64,000 nt of DNA from Enterobacter sp. BIGb0383 (GCF_003751845.1 NZ_RJKQ01000004.1:298929-362928); one strand, 5' to 3'. Shown: positions 40,574-50,149, numbered from the stretch's first letter. The notes: a model not told the origin generated them from the sequence alone. Numbers and translations: made by a program.

Positions 40574-41287
40574 ATGGAAAATGTAATGCTGTCTTTTGAC
40601 AAAGTAAGCGCCCACTACGGCAAGATTCAGGCGCTGCACGAGGTAAGCCTGCATATCAATCAGGGTGAGATCGTGACCCTGATTGGCGCCAACGGCGCGG
40701 GCAAAACCACCCTGCTGGGCACGCTCTGCGGTGACCCGCGTGCGACCAGCGGCCGGATCGTGTTTGACGGTAAGGACATTACCGACTGGCAAACGGCGAA
40801 GATCATGCGCGAAGCGGTCGCCATCGTGCCGGAAGGCCGTCGCGTCTTCTCCCGTATGACGGTGGAAGAGAACCTGGCGATGGGCGGCTTCTTTGCCGAA
40901 CGTGACCAGTTCCAGCAGCGTATCGAGCGCGTCTATGACCTGTTCCCGCGTCTGAAAGAACGTCGTATCCAGCGTGCGGGCACCATGTCCGGCGGTGAAC
41001 AGCAGATGCTGGCAATTGGCCGTGCTCTGATGAGCCAGCCGCGCCTGCTGCTGCTGGATGAGCCGTCCCTGGGCCTGGCCCCGATCATTATCCAGCAGAT
41101 CTTCGACACCATCGAACAGCTGCGTGAAGAGGGGATGACCATCTTCCTCGTCGAGCAGAACGCCAACCAGGCGCTGAAGCTCGCCGACCGTGGCTACGTG
41201 CTGGAAAACGGCCACGTGGTGCTGGAAGATACCGGAGACGCGCTGCTGGCGAACGAGGCGGTAAGAAGCGCGTACTTAGGCGGTTAG
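40574..41287 (+). CDS. livF: Branched-chain amino acid ABC ATPase LivF
   Basis: Second ATPase subunit, 237 residues as in E. coli, forming the heterodimer with LivG. Walker A GANGAGKTT, signature MSGGEQQMLAIGRAL, Walker B LLLLDEPSLGLAP, switch region FLVEQNANQAL. Last gene of the operon and followed by a strong terminator. Confidence 0.97.
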   Translation: MENVMLSFDKVSAHYGKIQALHEVSLHINQGEIVTLIGANGAGKTTLLGTLCGDPRATSGRIVFDGKDITDWQTAKIMREAVAIVPEGRRVFSRMTVEENLAMGGFFAERDQFQQRIERVYDLFPRLKERRIQRAGTMSGGEQQMLAIGRALMSQPRLLLLDEPSLGLAPIIIQQIFDTIEQLREEGMTIFLVEQNANQALKLADRGYVLENGHVVLEDTGDALLANEAVRSAYLGG

Positions 41288-41300
41288 TATTCCAAAGTTG

Positions 41301-41327
41301 AAAAAGGAGCCGAAAGGCTCCTTTTTT
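41301..41327 (+). terminator. Intrinsic terminator of the liv operon
   Basis: AAAAAGGAGCC (41301-41311) pairs with GGCTCCTTTTT (41316-41326) around GAAA and ends in six T. It lies 13 bp after the livF stop; its T tract touches the control region of the Phd/Doc genes. Confidence 0.95.
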
Positions 41328-41358
41328 GTACGCTATAGTTGTACAATTAAGATGTACA
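41328..41358 (+). promoter_or_regulatory. Repeated TGTAC motifs upstream of the antitoxin gene
   Basis: Three TGTAC motifs (41327-41331 TGTAC with its flank, 41340-41344 and 41353-41357) are spaced 13 bp apart, the last two within TTGTACA and TGTACA half-palindromes. TATAGT (41334-41339) and TACAAT (41342-41347) are possible -10 hexamers; no good -35 is seen. The layout suits autorepression by the Phd-like protein. Confidence 0.5.
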
Positions 41359-41376
41359 GCATTTCCGGGAGGACCT

Positions 41377-41598
41377 ATGCGCACTATGAATTACAGCGAA
41401 GCCCGGCAAAATCTGGCGGAAGCGCTGGATACGGCAACAACGGGTACGCCCGTTACTATTACTCGCCGTGGGCATAAATCGGCGGTAATTATCAGCTCGG
41501 AAGAGTTTGAACGTTATCAGGCGGCCAGGATGGACGCAGAGTTTGCTGCAATCATGGCGATTCATGGTAATGAGATTCGAGAACTGGCGGATAAATGA
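41377..41598 (+). CDS. Phd/YefM-family antitoxin
   Basis: A 73-residue antitoxin. The N-terminal DNA-binding fold of the family is evident (MRTMNYSEARQNLAEALD, then TPVTITRRGHKSAVIIS), and the C-terminal tail (EFAAIMAIHGNEIRELADK) would wrap the toxin. ATG 41377 has GGGAGGACC before it; upstream in-frame sequence is the control region. Its stop overlaps the Doc start in ATGA. By family, it neutralises the Doc-like protein and represses its own promoter. Not present at this position in K-12. Confidence 0.9.
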   Translation: MRTMNYSEARQNLAEALDTATTGTPVTITRRGHKSAVIISSEEFERYQAARMDAEFAAIMAIHGNEIRELADK

Positions 41599-41963
41599 CA
41601 ATACAGTTTATCTCAGCGGAAGAGATAATCCGTTTTCACGATCGGCTTCTAAGTGTGACGCCGGGTGTTGCGGGAATGCCCGAGCCTGGACGTGCCGAAG
41701 CGTTATTGTTCCGCGTTCTTAATCAGTATCTATATGAAGGTGTCACGGATATCTGGCAGCTTGCGGCTATGCATCTGCTGGCGATTTCTCGTGGACATAT
41801 TTTTAACGACGGCAATAAACGTACTGCGCTGTTTATTACTTTGCTGTTCCTCAAACGTAATAATATCGATCTGGTGGCTAACCCTGGTTTTGTTGACCTG
41901 ACGGTTGATGCTGCAGCGGGTAAACTGTCGCTGGATGAGATAGCTATTCGCCTGCGCGGATAA
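41595..41963 (+). CDS. Doc/Fic-family toxin
   Basis: A 122-residue Fic-fold toxin of the Doc type. The catalytic motif HIFNDGNKR spans His68-Arg76, matching the Doc motif HxFx(N/D)xNKR. Doc phosphorylates elongation factor EF-Tu and arrests translation; activity here is inferred from the intact motif. Overlaps the antitoxin by 4 bp. The stop lies 13 bp before the first PhoB-like unit upstream of ugpB. Confidence 0.9.
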   Translation: MTIQFISAEEIIRFHDRLLSVTPGVAGMPEPGRAEALLFRVLNQYLYEGVTDIWQLAAMHLLAISRGHIFNDGNKRTALFITLLFLKRNNIDLVANPGFVDLTVDAAAGKLSLDEIAIRLRG

Positions 41964-41976
41964 CCCCGCCATTTTT

Positions 41977-42071
41977 CCGTCACCTTTCCATCACGTTACT
42001 ATCATCCCCTCGCCATCTTCCTGACGCCTGGCTGTCATCGTTTTGTAATTAAAAGGTTATTTTTCTGTCAT
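41977..42071 (+). promoter_or_regulatory. Extended PhoB-site array upstream of ugpB
   Basis: Seven-base units start at 41977, 41988, 41999, 42010, 42021, 42032, 42043, 42054 and 42065, exactly 11 bp apart. The best are CTGTCAT (42032, 42065), TTGTAAT (42043), CTATCAT (41999) and CCATCAC (41988); CTGACGC, TCGCCAT and AGGTTAT are poor. A PhoB box is CTGTCAT repeated at 11 bp, so this is at least one good box with a phased extension. ugpB is a Pho-regulon gene in E. coli. Confidence 0.75.
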
Positions 42072-42146
42072 TCGAGCATGTCATGTTACCTCGCGAGCAT
42101 CAAACGCGTGATTTCGCGCATCCGGCACAACAAGAGAGATAACCGA

Positions 42147-43463
42147 ATGAAATCGTTACGACATACAGCTTTAGGCATGGCATTAACGCTGGCATTTGCA
42201 GGCAATGCGATGGCCGTTACCTCCATTCCGTTCTGGCACTCTATGGAAGGTGAGTTAGGCAAAGAAGTTGACTCCCTGGCGCAACGTTTTAACGCGGCCA
42301 ACCCGGATTACAAAATTGTGCCGGTGTACAAAGGCAACTACGAGCAGAGCCTGAGCGCGGGCATTGCGGCGTTCCGTACCGGTAACGCCCCGGCGATGCT
42401 GCAGGTATACGAAGTCGGCACCGCCACCATGATGGCGTCTAAGGCGATCAAGCCGGTGTATGAAGTCTTCAGCGATGCGGGCATCAAGTTTGACGAATCC
42501 CAGTTTGTTCCGACCGTGTCTGGTTACTACACCGACTCTAAAACGGGTCACCTGCTGTCCCAGCCGTTCAACAGCTCCACGCCGGTGCTGTACTACAACA
42601 AAGACGCCTTCAAAAAAGCCGGTTTAGATCCGGAGCAGCCGCCGAAAACCTGGCAGGACCTGGCCGCCTATACCGCGAAGCTGAAAGCAGCAGGCATGAA
42701 GTGTGGTTACGCCAGCGGCTGGCAGGGCTGGATCCAGATTGAAAACTTCAGCGCCTGGCACGGTCTGCCGGTTGCGACGAAAAACAACGGCTTTGACGGC
42801 ACCGATGCGGTTCTGGAGTTCAACAAACCTGAGCAGGTGAAACATATCGCCATGCTGCAGGAACTGAACAAGAAGGGCGATTTCAGCTACTTCGGTCGTA
42901 AAGACGAATCCACCGAGAAGTTCTACAGCGGCGACTGCGCCATCACCACCGCCTCTTCCGGTTCGCTGGCCGATATTCGCCAGTACGCCAAATTTAACTA
43001 CGGCGTGGGCATGATGCCTTACGACGCAGACGTTAAAGGTGCACCGCAGAACGCCATTATCGGCGGAGCGAGCCTGTGGGTTATGCAGGGCAAAGACAAG
43101 CCGACCTATACCGGCGTGGCGAAGTTCCTCGAGTTCCTGGCTAAACCGGAAAATGCTGCTGAATGGCACCAGAAAACCGGCTATCTGCCGATCACGACCG
43201 CAGCGTACGATCTGACCCGCGAGCAGGGCTTCTATGATAAGAACCCGGGTGCCGATATCGCGACTCGTCAGATGCTGAACAAGCCGCCGTTGCCGTTCAC
43301 CAAAGGCCTGCGCCTGGGCAATATGCCGCAGATCCGTACCATCGTTGATGAAGAGCTGGAAAGCGTATGGACCGGTAAGAAAACCCCGCAGCAGGCGCTG
43401 GATACCGCCGTTGAGCGTGGTAATCAGCTGCTGCGTCGCTTCGAGCAGTCCACTAAGTCGTAA
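42147..43463 (+). CDS. ugpB: sn-Glycerol-3-phosphate-binding periplasmic protein
   Basis: Periplasmic receptor for glycerol-3-phosphate and glycerophosphodiesters. The 438-residue precursor equals E. coli UgpB in length. Signal peptide 1-23 ends GNAMA before [11 protein letters not shown] chose ATG 42147 ([14 protein letters not shown]); an in-frame ATG at 42078 lies within the PhoB region. It heads ugpBAECQ; a compound hairpin separates it from ugpA. Expression is expected under phosphate starvation. Confidence 0.97.
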   Translation: MKSLRHTALGMALTLAFAGNAMAVTSIPFWHSMEGELGKEVDSLAQRFNAANPDYKIVPVYKGNYEQSLSAGIAAFRTGNAPAMLQVYEVGTATMMASKAIKPVYEVFSDAGIKFDESQFVPTVSGYYTDSKTGHLLSQPFNSSTPVLYYNKDAFKKAGLDPEQPPKTWQDLAAYTAKLKAAGMKCGYASGWQGWIQIENFSAWHGLPVATKNNGFDGTDAVLEFNKPEQVKHIAMLQELNKKGDFSYFGRKDESTEKFYSGDCAITTASSGSLADIRQYAKFNYGVGMMPYDADVKGAPQNAIIGGASLWVMQGKDKPTYTGVAKFLEFLAKPENAAEWHQKTGYLPITTAAYDLTREQGFYDKNPGADIATRQMLNKPPLPFTKGLRLGNMPQIRTIVDEELESVWTGKKTPQQALDTAVERGNQLLRRFEQSTKS

Positions 43464-43472
43464 TCTTTCTTA

Positions 43473-43511
43473 CCCTCACTCCGGCCCTCGTCCCGAGGGA
43501 TCGGGGTGAGG
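43473..43511 (+). terminator. Compound hairpin between ugpB and ugpA
   Basis: Outer arms CCCTCACTCCG (43473-43483) and CGGGGTGAGGG (43502-43511) with a nested stem CCCTCG (43485-43490) and CGAGGG (43494-43499). REP-like, with no T tract. It lies in the same position relative to the receptor gene as the livK-livH hairpin, and may protect the ugpB message from 3' decay. Confidence 0.7.
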
Positions 43512-43535
43512 GCATATCTAACGCTGAGCCTAACT

Positions 43536-44423
43536 ATGTCATCATCCCGTCCGGTATTCCGCTCGCGCTGGCTGCCCTACCTGCTGGTCGCGCCGCAGCT
43601 GGTCATCACTGTTATCTTCTTTATCTGGCCCGCGGGCGAAGCGCTGTGGTACTCACTGCAAAGCGTTGATCCTTTTGGCCTTTCCAGCCAGTTTGTCGGC
43701 CTGGATAACTTCGTGGCGCTGTTCCACGACAGCTACTATCTCGACTCTTTCTGGACCACCATTAAATTCAGCACCCTGGTGACCGTCAGCGGCCTGCTGT
43801 CGTCCCTGTTCTTTGCCGCGCTGGTGGATTATGTGGTGCGCGGCAGCCGCATGTATCAAACGCTGATGCTGCTGCCCTACGCCGTTGCGCCCGCCGTTGC
43901 TGCGGTACTGTGGATTTTCCTGTTTAACCCAGGACGCGGCCTGATAACCCACCTGCTGGAGCAGTTCGGCTATGACTGGAACCATGCTCAGAACAGCGGG
44001 CAGGCCATGTTCCTGGTGGTGTTTGCGTCGGTCTGGAAGCAGATTAGTTACAACTTCCTGTTCTTCTTTGCCGCGCTGCAGTCGATTCCCCGTTCGCTGG
44101 TGGAAGCTGCCGCGATGGACGGTGCCGGACCGGTACGCCGCTTCTTTAAGCTGTCGCTGCCGCTGATTGCGCCGGTCAGCTTCTTCCTGCTGGTGGTTAA
44201 CCTGGTCTACGCCTTCTTTGATACCTTCCCGGTGATTGACGCCGCGACGGCCGGTGGCCCGGTACAGGCGACCACGACGCTTATCTACAAAATTTACCGC
44301 GAAGGCTTTGCCGGACTGGATCTGTCGGCCTCTGCTGCGCAGTCGGTGATCCTGATGGGGCTGGTGATTGTGTTGACGGTGGTTCAGTTCCGCTATGTGG
44401 AAAGTAAGGTGCGTTACCAATGA
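43536..44423 (+). CDS. ugpA: Glycerol-3-phosphate ABC permease UgpA
   Basis: Inner-membrane permease of 295 residues, identical in length to E. coli UgpA. Six membrane segments; the EAA coupling loop is [23 protein letters not shown] 43536 ([12 protein letters not shown]) matches the E. coli start; an upstream in-frame ATG at 43506 lies in the intercistronic hairpin. Overlaps ugpE by 4 bp. Confidence 0.96.
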   Translation: MSSSRPVFRSRWLPYLLVAPQLVITVIFFIWPAGEALWYSLQSVDPFGLSSQFVGLDNFVALFHDSYYLDSFWTTIKFSTLVTVSGLLSSLFFAALVDYVVRGSRMYQTLMLLPYAVAPAVAAVLWIFLFNPGRGLITHLLEQFGYDWNHAQNSGQAMFLVVFASVWKQISYNFLFFFAALQSIPRSLVEAAAMDGAGPVRRFFKLSLPLIAPVSFFLLVVNLVYAFFDTFPVIDAATAGGPVQATTTLIYKIYREGFAGLDLSASAAQSVILMGLVIVLTVVQFRYVESKVRYQ

Positions 44424-45265
44424 TTGAGAACCGTCGCGGGCTGACCATTTTCAGCCATCTGATGCTGATCCTCGGGATCGCCGTCATTCTGTTTCCGCTG
44501 TACGTCGCCTTTGTGGCGGCGACGCTGGACAACCAGGCGGTGTATGACACGCCGATGACCCTGATCCCCGGTGGTCATCTGCTGGAAAATATGAAGACCA
44601 TCTGGCTCCAGGGCGTGGGTGCGAACAGCGCGCCGTTCTGGCTGATGCTGTTTAACAGCTTTGTGATGGCCTTCGGGATCACCGTCGGCAAAATCACCGT
44701 CTCGATGCTGTCGGCCTTTGCCATTGTCTGGTTCCGTTTTCCGCTGCGTAACCTCTTCTTCTGGATGATTTTTATCACCCTGATGCTGCCGGTTGAAGTG
44801 CGTATTTTCCCGACGGTAGAGGTCATCGCCAACCTTAATATGCTCGACAGCTACACCGGCCTGACGCTGCCGCTGATGGCGTCGGCCACCGCCACCTTCC
44901 TGTTCCGCCAGTTCTTTATGACGCTGCCGGACGAGCTGATTGAAGCCGCCAGGATTGACGGCGCCTCGCCGATGCGCTTTTTCCGCGACATCGTCCTGCC
45001 GCTGTCAAAAACCAATCTTGCGGCGCTGTTTGTGATCACCTTTATCTACGGCTGGAACCAGTACCTGTGGCCGCTGCTGATCGTCAGCGACGTCAACCTC
45101 GGGACGGCGGTCGCCGGGATTAAGGGCATGATCTCCGCCGGTGAAGGCACCACGGCCTGGAACCAGGTGATGGCGGCGATGCTGCTGACCCTGATCCCAC
45201 CGGTCATTATCGTATTAGCAATGCAGCGCGCCTTTGTGCGTGGCCTGGTAGACAGTGAGAAATAG
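44420..45265 (+). CDS. ugpE: Glycerol-3-phosphate ABC permease UgpE
   Basis: Second permease subunit, 281 residues as in E. coli, six membrane segments, EAA loop [20 protein letters not shown]. Start in an ATGA overlap with ugpA, and 3 bp before ugpC, so translation of the three is likely coupled. Confidence 0.96.
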   Translation: MIENRRGLTIFSHLMLILGIAVILFPLYVAFVAATLDNQAVYDTPMTLIPGGHLLENMKTIWLQGVGANSAPFWLMLFNSFVMAFGITVGKITVSMLSAFAIVWFRFPLRNLFFWMIFITLMLPVEVRIFPTVEVIANLNMLDSYTGLTLPLMASATATFLFRQFFMTLPDELIEAARIDGASPMRFFRDIVLPLSKTNLAALFVITFIYGWNQYLWPLLIVSDVNLGTAVAGIKGMISAGEGTTAWNQVMAAMLLTLIPPVIIVLAMQRAFVRGLVDSEK

Positions 45266-45268
45266 TAT

Positions 45269-46342
45269 ATGGCCGGATTAAAATTACAGGCAGTAGCGAA
45301 GAGCTGGGACAACGGGAAAACCCAGGTGATTCAGCCGCTGACGCTCGACGTTGCCGACGGCGAATTTATCGTGATGGTGGGCCCGTCGGGCTGCGGAAAA
45401 TCGACCCTGCTGCGTATGGTGGCCGGGCTGGAGCGCGTGACCAGCGGTGATATCTGGATTGACCGTCAGCGGGTGACGGAGATGGAACCCAAAGAGCGCG
45501 GTATTGCTATGGTCTTCCAGAATTACGCCCTCTATCCGCATATGAGCGTGGAAGAGAACATGGCCTGGGGCCTGAAAATTCGCGGTATGGGCAAGGTGCA
45601 TATCGCCGAGCGCGTGCAGGAAGCGGCAAGGATTCTGGAGCTGGACGGTCTGCTTAAGCGTCGCCCGCGTGAGCTTTCCGGTGGCCAGCGTCAGCGTGTG
45701 GCCATGGGCCGTGCGATTGTGCGCGATCCGGCAGTATTCCTGTTCGATGAACCGCTCTCTAACCTCGACGCCAAGCTGCGCGTGCAGATGCGTCTGGAGC
45801 TGCAACAGCTACACCGTCGTCTGAAAACCACGTCGCTGTATGTGACCCACGATCAGGTGGAAGCCATGACTCTCGCCCAGCGGGTAATGGTGATGAACAA
45901 AGGCGTGGCGGAGCAGATCGGTACCCCGGTCGAAGTGTATGAAAAGCCCGCCAGCCGTTTTGTGGCGAGCTTTATCGGCAGTCCGGCCATGAACTTGCTG
46001 GAAGGGCGTATCAGCGACGACGGCGCGCACTTTGATCTGGGAAGCGGGATGGCGCTGCCGATTAACTGGAATTACCGTAACCTCGCCGGGCGAAAAATGA
46101 CGCTGGGTATTCGCCCGGAACATATTGGGTTAAGCTCTCAGGCTGCAGGCGGTATCCCGCTGGTGATGGATACGCTGGAGATGCTGGGCGCCGATAATCT
46201 GGCGCACGGTCGCTGGGGCGAGCAGAAAATGGTGGTCCGACTGGCACACCAGGAGCGCCCGGCGGCAGGCACCACCCTGTGGCTGCATCTTCCGGAAAAC
46301 CACCTGCACCTCTTTGACGGTGAAACAGGACAACGTGTATGA
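45269..46342 (+). CDS. ugpC: Glycerol-3-phosphate ABC ATPase UgpC
   Basis: ATPase of the Ugp importer, MalK-like, 357 residues (E. coli 356). Walker [10 protein letters not shown], signature [14 protein letters not shown], Walker [13 protein letters not shown], and a C-terminal regulatory OB-fold domain from about 235, where phosphate inhibits transport in E. coli. It overlaps ugpQ by 4 bp. Confidence 0.97.
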   Translation: MAGLKLQAVAKSWDNGKTQVIQPLTLDVADGEFIVMVGPSGCGKSTLLRMVAGLERVTSGDIWIDRQRVTEMEPKERGIAMVFQNYALYPHMSVEENMAWGLKIRGMGKVHIAERVQEAARILELDGLLKRRPRELSGGQRQRVAMGRAIVRDPAVFLFDEPLSNLDAKLRVQMRLELQQLHRRLKTTSLYVTHDQVEAMTLAQRVMVMNKGVAEQIGTPVEVYEKPASRFVASFIGSPAMNLLEGRISDDGAHFDLGSGMALPINWNYRNLAGRKMTLGIRPEHIGLSSQAAGGIPLVMDTLEMLGADNLAHGRWGEQKMVVRLAHQERPAAGTTLWLHLPENHLHLFDGETGQRV

Positions 46343-47079
46343 GCAACTGGCCTTATCCGCATATTGTCGCCCATCGGGGCGGCGGCAAACGGGCGCCTGA
46401 AAATACGCTGGCGGCTATCGACATGGGTGCGCACTACGGCCACGCCATGATCGAATTTGACGTTAAATTATCGAAAGATGGTTACATCTTCCTGCTTCAT
46501 GACGACAACCTCGAACGCACCAGCAATGGCTGGGGCGTCGCGGGCGACCTGTTATGGAATGACCTGCTGAGGGTCGATGCCGGGAGCTGGTTTAGCGGTG
46601 AATTTAAAGGCGAGCAGCTGCCGCTGCTTTCTGACGTTGCGATGCGCTGCCGTGAGCACGGGATGATGGCCAATATCGAAATTAAACCCACGACCGGTAC
46701 CGGGCCGCATACGGGGAACGTGGTTGCCCGGGCAGCGCGTGAACTGTGGCGCGGGATGCCTGCGCCGCTGCTCTCTTCTTTTGAGATTGATGCGCTGGAA
46801 GCGGCACATCAGGCTGCACCGGAGTTGCCGCGCGGTCTGTTGCTGGATGAGTGGCGGGATGACTGGCGTGAGTTAACGGATCGCCTCGAGTGCGTCTCTA
46901 TCCACCTGAATCATCAGCTGCTGGACGAGGCACGCGTCGCAATGCTGAAGGACGCCGGTCTGCGTATTCTGGTCTATACCGTCAATCAGCCCCGCCGTGC
47001 GGCAGAGCTGTTGACCTGGGGCGTGGACTGCATCTGTACCGATAACATCGATGAGATCGGCCCGGATTTCCGCCCTTAA
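46339..47079 (+). CDS. ugpQ: Glycerophosphodiester phosphodiesterase UgpQ
   Basis: Cytoplasmic enzyme that hydrolyses glycerophosphodiesters to glycerol-3-phosphate and an alcohol as they enter through UgpBAEC. The 246-residue product has the GDPD catalytic signature [15 protein letters not shown] near residue 12, [10 protein letters not shown] and [15 protein letters not shown] overlap with ugpC. Its stop overlaps the convergent yhhA stop by 4 bp. Confidence 0.96.
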   Translation: MSNWPYPHIVAHRGGGKRAPENTLAAIDMGAHYGHAMIEFDVKLSKDGYIFLLHDDNLERTSNGWGVAGDLLWNDLLRVDAGSWFSGEFKGEQLPLLSDVAMRCREHGMMANIEIKPTTGTGPHTGNVVARAARELWRGMPAPLLSSFEIDALEAAHQAAPELPRGLLLDEWRDDWRELTDRLECVSIHLNHQLLDEARVAMLKDAGLRILVYTVNQPRRAAELLTWGVDCICTDNIDEIGPDFRP

Positions 47080-47474
47080 GGATTAAGCGGTACGGTCTGC
47101 GGCTTTTTCAGCATATCGCCGTTGTGCCTTTCCTGCAGCAGATGCTGCTGACCGGTGGCGCGCTCAGTGGACGTCAGCAACCCTTTGCCGTTGTTGGGCA
47201 GCGGCTGCAGGTTGCCCGGCTGGGCCTGCTGAATACGCTGGGTATTGCTATTGAGCTGCGTCTGTAGATGCTGCTGCTGAAGCTGCGTCTGACTCTGCAT
47301 CTGCTGTTTCAGCATGCCCTGCTGCTGGCTTTGCTGATTCAGCATCTGGGTCTGCATTCGCTGCTGGCTGGGGTTCTGGTAGCCCGGCAGATTAGGGTTA
47401 TTGGTGGTGTTCAGCGGCTGTGCCAGGCCCGCGAAGGGCACCAGCGCGGCCAAAAGTAAGAGTCGTTTCATCAT
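47076..47474 (-). CDS. yhhA: DUF2756 periplasmic protein YhhA
   Basis: Secreted protein of 132 residues (E. coli YhhA 146). A signal peptide ([19 protein letters not shown]) is followed by a very glutamine-rich low-complexity region with [11 protein letters not shown]-type repeats between about residues 30 and 85. Function unknown. ATG 47474 and 47471 are adjacent possible starts. Convergent with ugpQ and divergent from ggt. Confidence 0.88.
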   Translation of the reverse strand: MMKRLLLLAALVPFAGLAQPLNTTNNPNLPGYQNPSQQRMQTQMLNQQSQQQGMLKQQMQSQTQLQQQHLQTQLNSNTQRIQQAQPGNLQPLPNNGKGLLTSTERATGQQHLLQERHNGDMLKKPQTVPLNP

Positions 47475-47592
47475 TTTCTCCTCCCGTCAGGGATAGCTTA
47501 AGTTTACCCCTTTTCCATCGACAGCATGTTTTTTTAGGAGTTGTGCACCAGGCTTATACGGGGACTGTAGCCCATAGCTCTGGAGAACAACG

Positions 47593-49341
47593 ATGATCAA
47601 ACCACACCTGGTACGTTGGGCGGCGATTGCTGCGCTGACCGCCGCCGCCTGTTTTAGCGTTACCGCCGCGCCACAACCCGCCGCACCGCCCGTTTCCTAC
47701 GGTGTCGAAGCCGATGTGTTTCATCCCGTGCGGGCGAAGCAGGGCATGGTCGCCTCGGTGGATGCCGCCGCCACCCGTGCCGGGGTGGAAATTCTAGAGC
47801 AGGGCGGCAACGCCGTCGACGCCGCCGTGGCGGTGGGGTATGTCCTGGCGGTGACGCATCCTCAGGCCGGGAATCTCGGCGGTGGCGGCTTTATGATGCT
47901 GCGCACCAAAGAGGGAAAGACCACCGCTATCGATTTCCGTGAAATGGCCCCGGCTGCGGCTACACGGGATATGTTTCTCGATGACCAGGGCAACCCCGAC
48001 AGTAAAAAATCCCTGACCTCACATCTGGCCTCCGGCGTACCGGGCACGGTTGCCGGTTTCTCGCTGGCTCTGGAGAAATATGGCACGCTGCCGCTGAAAA
48101 AAGTGATTCAGCCCGCGCTGAAACTGGCGAAAGAGGGCTTTGTGGTTAACGACGCCCTTGCTGACGATCTGAAAACCTACGGCAGCGAGGTGCTCCCCAA
48201 CCATGAGAACAGCAAAGCCATCTTCTGGAAGGCGGGTGAACCGCTGAAAAAGGGCGACAGGCTGGTGCAGGCTAACCTGGCGAAAAGTCTGGCGCTGATC
48301 GCTGACCAGGGATCGGATGCTTTCTACAAAGGGGAGATCGCCGACCAGATTGCCGCCGAGATGAAAAAGCACGATGGCTTAATCGATAAAAACGATCTAG
48401 CCAACTACCGGGCGGTGGAGCGGGAGCCGATAAGCGGTGAGTATCGCGGCTATCAGGTCTTCTCGATGCCGCCACCGTCCTCCGGCGGGATCCATATTGT
48501 GCAGATCCTCAATATCCTGGAGAACTTCGATCTGGCGAAGGCGGGCTTCGGCAGCGCCGATGCGATGCATCTGATGGCGGAGGCGGAAAAATATGCCTAT
48601 GCCGATCGCTCCGAATACCTCGGCGACCCGGATTTTGTTCGCGTCCCCTGGCAGGCATTAACCAGCAAAGCGTACGCCAAATCGATAGCGGCGCAGATCG
48701 ATCCGGCCAAAGCGAAGCCGTCGAGTCAGATCCGTCCCGGCAAGCTGGAGCCGTATGAAAGTAATCAGACCACCCATTACTCGGTGGTGGATAAAGACGG
48801 CAATGCGGTCGCGGTCACCTATACCCTGAACACCACCTTTGGGTCGGGGATTGTGGCGGGTAATACCGGTATTCTGCTGAACAATGAAATGGATGACTTC
48901 TCTGCCAAGCCCGGCGTGCCGAATGTTTACGGGCTGGTGGGCGGCGATGCCAACGCCGTCGGGCCGAAGAAACGACCGCTGTCGTCCATGTCGCCGACCA
49001 TCGTGGTGAAAGACGGAAAAACCTGGCTGGTCACCGGCAGCCCTGGCGGTAGCCGGATTATCACCACCGTGCTGCAAATGGTGGTAAACAGCATCGATTT
49101 TGGAATGAACATCGCCGAAGCCACCAATGCGCCACGCTTCCATCATCAGTGGCTACCGGACGAGCTGCGGGTGGAGAAGGGCTTTAGCCCGGACACGCTG
49201 AAGCTGCTGGAGCAGAAAGGGCAGAAAGTGGCGGTAAAAGAGGCGATGGGCAGCACCCAGAGCATTGTCGTCGGCCCGGATGGCACGCTGTACGGGGCGT
49301 CTGATCCGCGTTCGGTGGATGATTTAACCGCCGGATATTAA
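47593..49341 (+). CDS. ggt: Gamma-glutamyltransferase
   Basis: Periplasmic Ntn-hydrolase that cleaves the gamma-glutamyl bond of glutathione. The 582-residue precursor (E. coli 580) has a signal peptide ending near VTAAPQPA. Autoprocessing before Thr393 in NQTTHYSVVDKDG makes the large and small subunits, with that threonine as nucleophile. The active-site loop region NEMDDFSAKPG and the oxyanion-hole serines in LSSMSPTIV are intact. Single gene with a terminator-like hairpin downstream. Confidence 0.96.
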   Translation: MIKPHLVRWAAIAALTAAACFSVTAAPQPAAPPVSYGVEADVFHPVRAKQGMVASVDAAATRAGVEILEQGGNAVDAAVAVGYVLAVTHPQAGNLGGGGFMMLRTKEGKTTAIDFREMAPAAATRDMFLDDQGNPDSKKSLTSHLASGVPGTVAGFSLALEKYGTLPLKKVIQPALKLAKEGFVVNDALADDLKTYGSEVLPNHENSKAIFWKAGEPLKKGDRLVQANLAKSLALIADQGSDAFYKGEIADQIAAEMKKHDGLIDKNDLANYRAVEREPISGEYRGYQVFSMPPPSSGGIHIVQILNILENFDLAKAGFGSADAMHLMAEAEKYAYADRSEYLGDPDFVRVPWQALTSKAYAKSIAAQIDPAKAKPSSQIRPGKLEPYESNQTTHYSVVDKDGNAVAVTYTLNTTFGSGIVAGNTGILLNNEMDDFSAKPGVPNVYGLVGGDANAVGPKKRPLSSMSPTIVVKDGKTWLVTGSPGGSRIITTVLQMVVNSIDFGMNIAEATNAPRFHHQWLPDELRVEKGFSPDTLKLLEQKGQKVAVKEAMGSTQSIVVGPDGTLYGASDPRSVDDLTAGY

Positions 49342-49349
49342 TCGCGTTT

Positions 49350-49376
49350 CCCTCTCCCACACCGGGAGAGGGTTTT
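49350..49376 (+). terminator. Terminator-like hairpin after ggt
   Basis: Perfect 9-bp arms CCCTCTCCC (49350-49358) and GGGAGAGGG (49364-49372) around ACACC, followed by TTTT, 8 bp after the ggt stop and just before the convergent yhhY stop. Confidence 0.8.
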
Positions 49377-49381
49377 CCTGC

Positions 49382-49870
49382 TTACTTCATTCGCGCCATA
49401 AAGTACGCATCCACGTATTCCCCGTCGCGCAGAGCGTATTGCCTGCCGGTGCCTTCCACCTCGAAACCATACTTGCGGTAAAGCGCCAGCGCGGCAGGGT
49501 TGTCGGTATAGACCGTCAGCTCAATACGCGTGATGCGCAGCCAGTTGTCGCAGAGGTTTACCATTTCGGCCATCAGCGCACTGGCGACGCCGCGTCCCTG
49601 AAAGGCGGGGGAGACGCCGATACCAAAGGTGGCAACGTGGCTGCGGCGCGGGTTCTGCTCCACGAGCAGGGTCAGGTTTCCTGCCACCCTGTCGTCAATG
49701 CAGGCCAGCAGATGTCGGCGGCCTGCCGTCGGCGTGAGGCGCTCCTGCCACCCGTCCAGCGTGGGATGGGGTAGCTGTAGCACGTCGCGATACACCTCAG
49801 GCTGCGCGTAAATCTGGCGAATGGACTCGGCATCGCGGGTTTCAGCAGGGCGTATCACTATCTCACTCAT
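49382..49870 (-). CDS. yhhY: GNAT-family N-acetyltransferase YhhY
   Basis: Amino-acid N-acetyltransferase, 162 residues as in E. coli YhhY. The acetyl-CoA loop reads VSPAFQGRGVASALMAEM near residues 88-105, and the C-terminal YRKYGFEVEGTGRQYALRDG is typical. E. coli YhhY acetylates some amino acid analogues. The gene is divergent from ryhB, as in K-12. Confidence 0.94.
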   Translation of the reverse strand: MSEIVIRPAETRDAESIRQIYAQPEVYRDVLQLPHPTLDGWQERLTPTAGRRHLLACIDDRVAGNLTLLVEQNPRRSHVATFGIGVSPAFQGRGVASALMAEMVNLCDNWLRITRIELTVYTDNPAALALYRKYGFEVEGTGRQYALRDGEYVDAYFMARMK

Positions 49871-49958
49871 TGTTTCTCTCCGTTTAGGGGCAAGTATTCC
49901 CTTTTAACGTTATTGACTTTCGGATCCCAGTCAACTGCCATTTTTTGCAAAAAAGGGG

Positions 49959-49992
49959 TAGACAAGTGCGAATGATAATGATTATTATTGTC
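49959..49992 (+). promoter_or_regulatory. ryhB promoter with Fur box
   Basis: TAGACA (49959-49964), an 18-bp spacer and TATTAT (49983-49988), with the start at 49995. The 19-bp segment 49974-49992 (GATAATGATTATTATTGTC) matches the Fur consensus at 16 of 19 positions and covers the -10, so iron-loaded Fur would repress. Confidence 0.92.
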
Positions 49993-49994
49993 AT

Positions 49995-50089
49995 GCGTTC
50001 AGGGAGACCCCCGTGGAGAACCTGAAAGCACGACATTGCTCACATTGCTTCCAGTATTATTTTAGCCAGCCGGGTGCTGGCTTTTTTTT
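49995..50089 (+). ncRNA. ryhB: Iron-responsive small RNA RyhB
   Basis: Hfq-dependent sRNA that represses iron-using proteins when iron is scarce. The segment from GCGTTCAGGGAGACC to the terminator closely matches E. coli RyhB. The seed region GAACCTGAAAGCACGACATT and then GCTCACATTGCTTCC is intact. The terminator stem AGCCAGC/GCTGGCT ends in eight T. The 5' stem differs: GTTCAGGGAGACCCCCGTGG in place of the E. coli GATCAGGAAGACCCTCGCGG. Located next to yhhY as in K-12, but on the far side is a bactofilin gene. Confidence 0.96.
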
Positions 50090-50149
50090 GCCTGAAATTC
50101 GGGGAAAGAAAACGGGAAGCGGGCGGGCAGTGGCCCGCCACAGTGCGCA

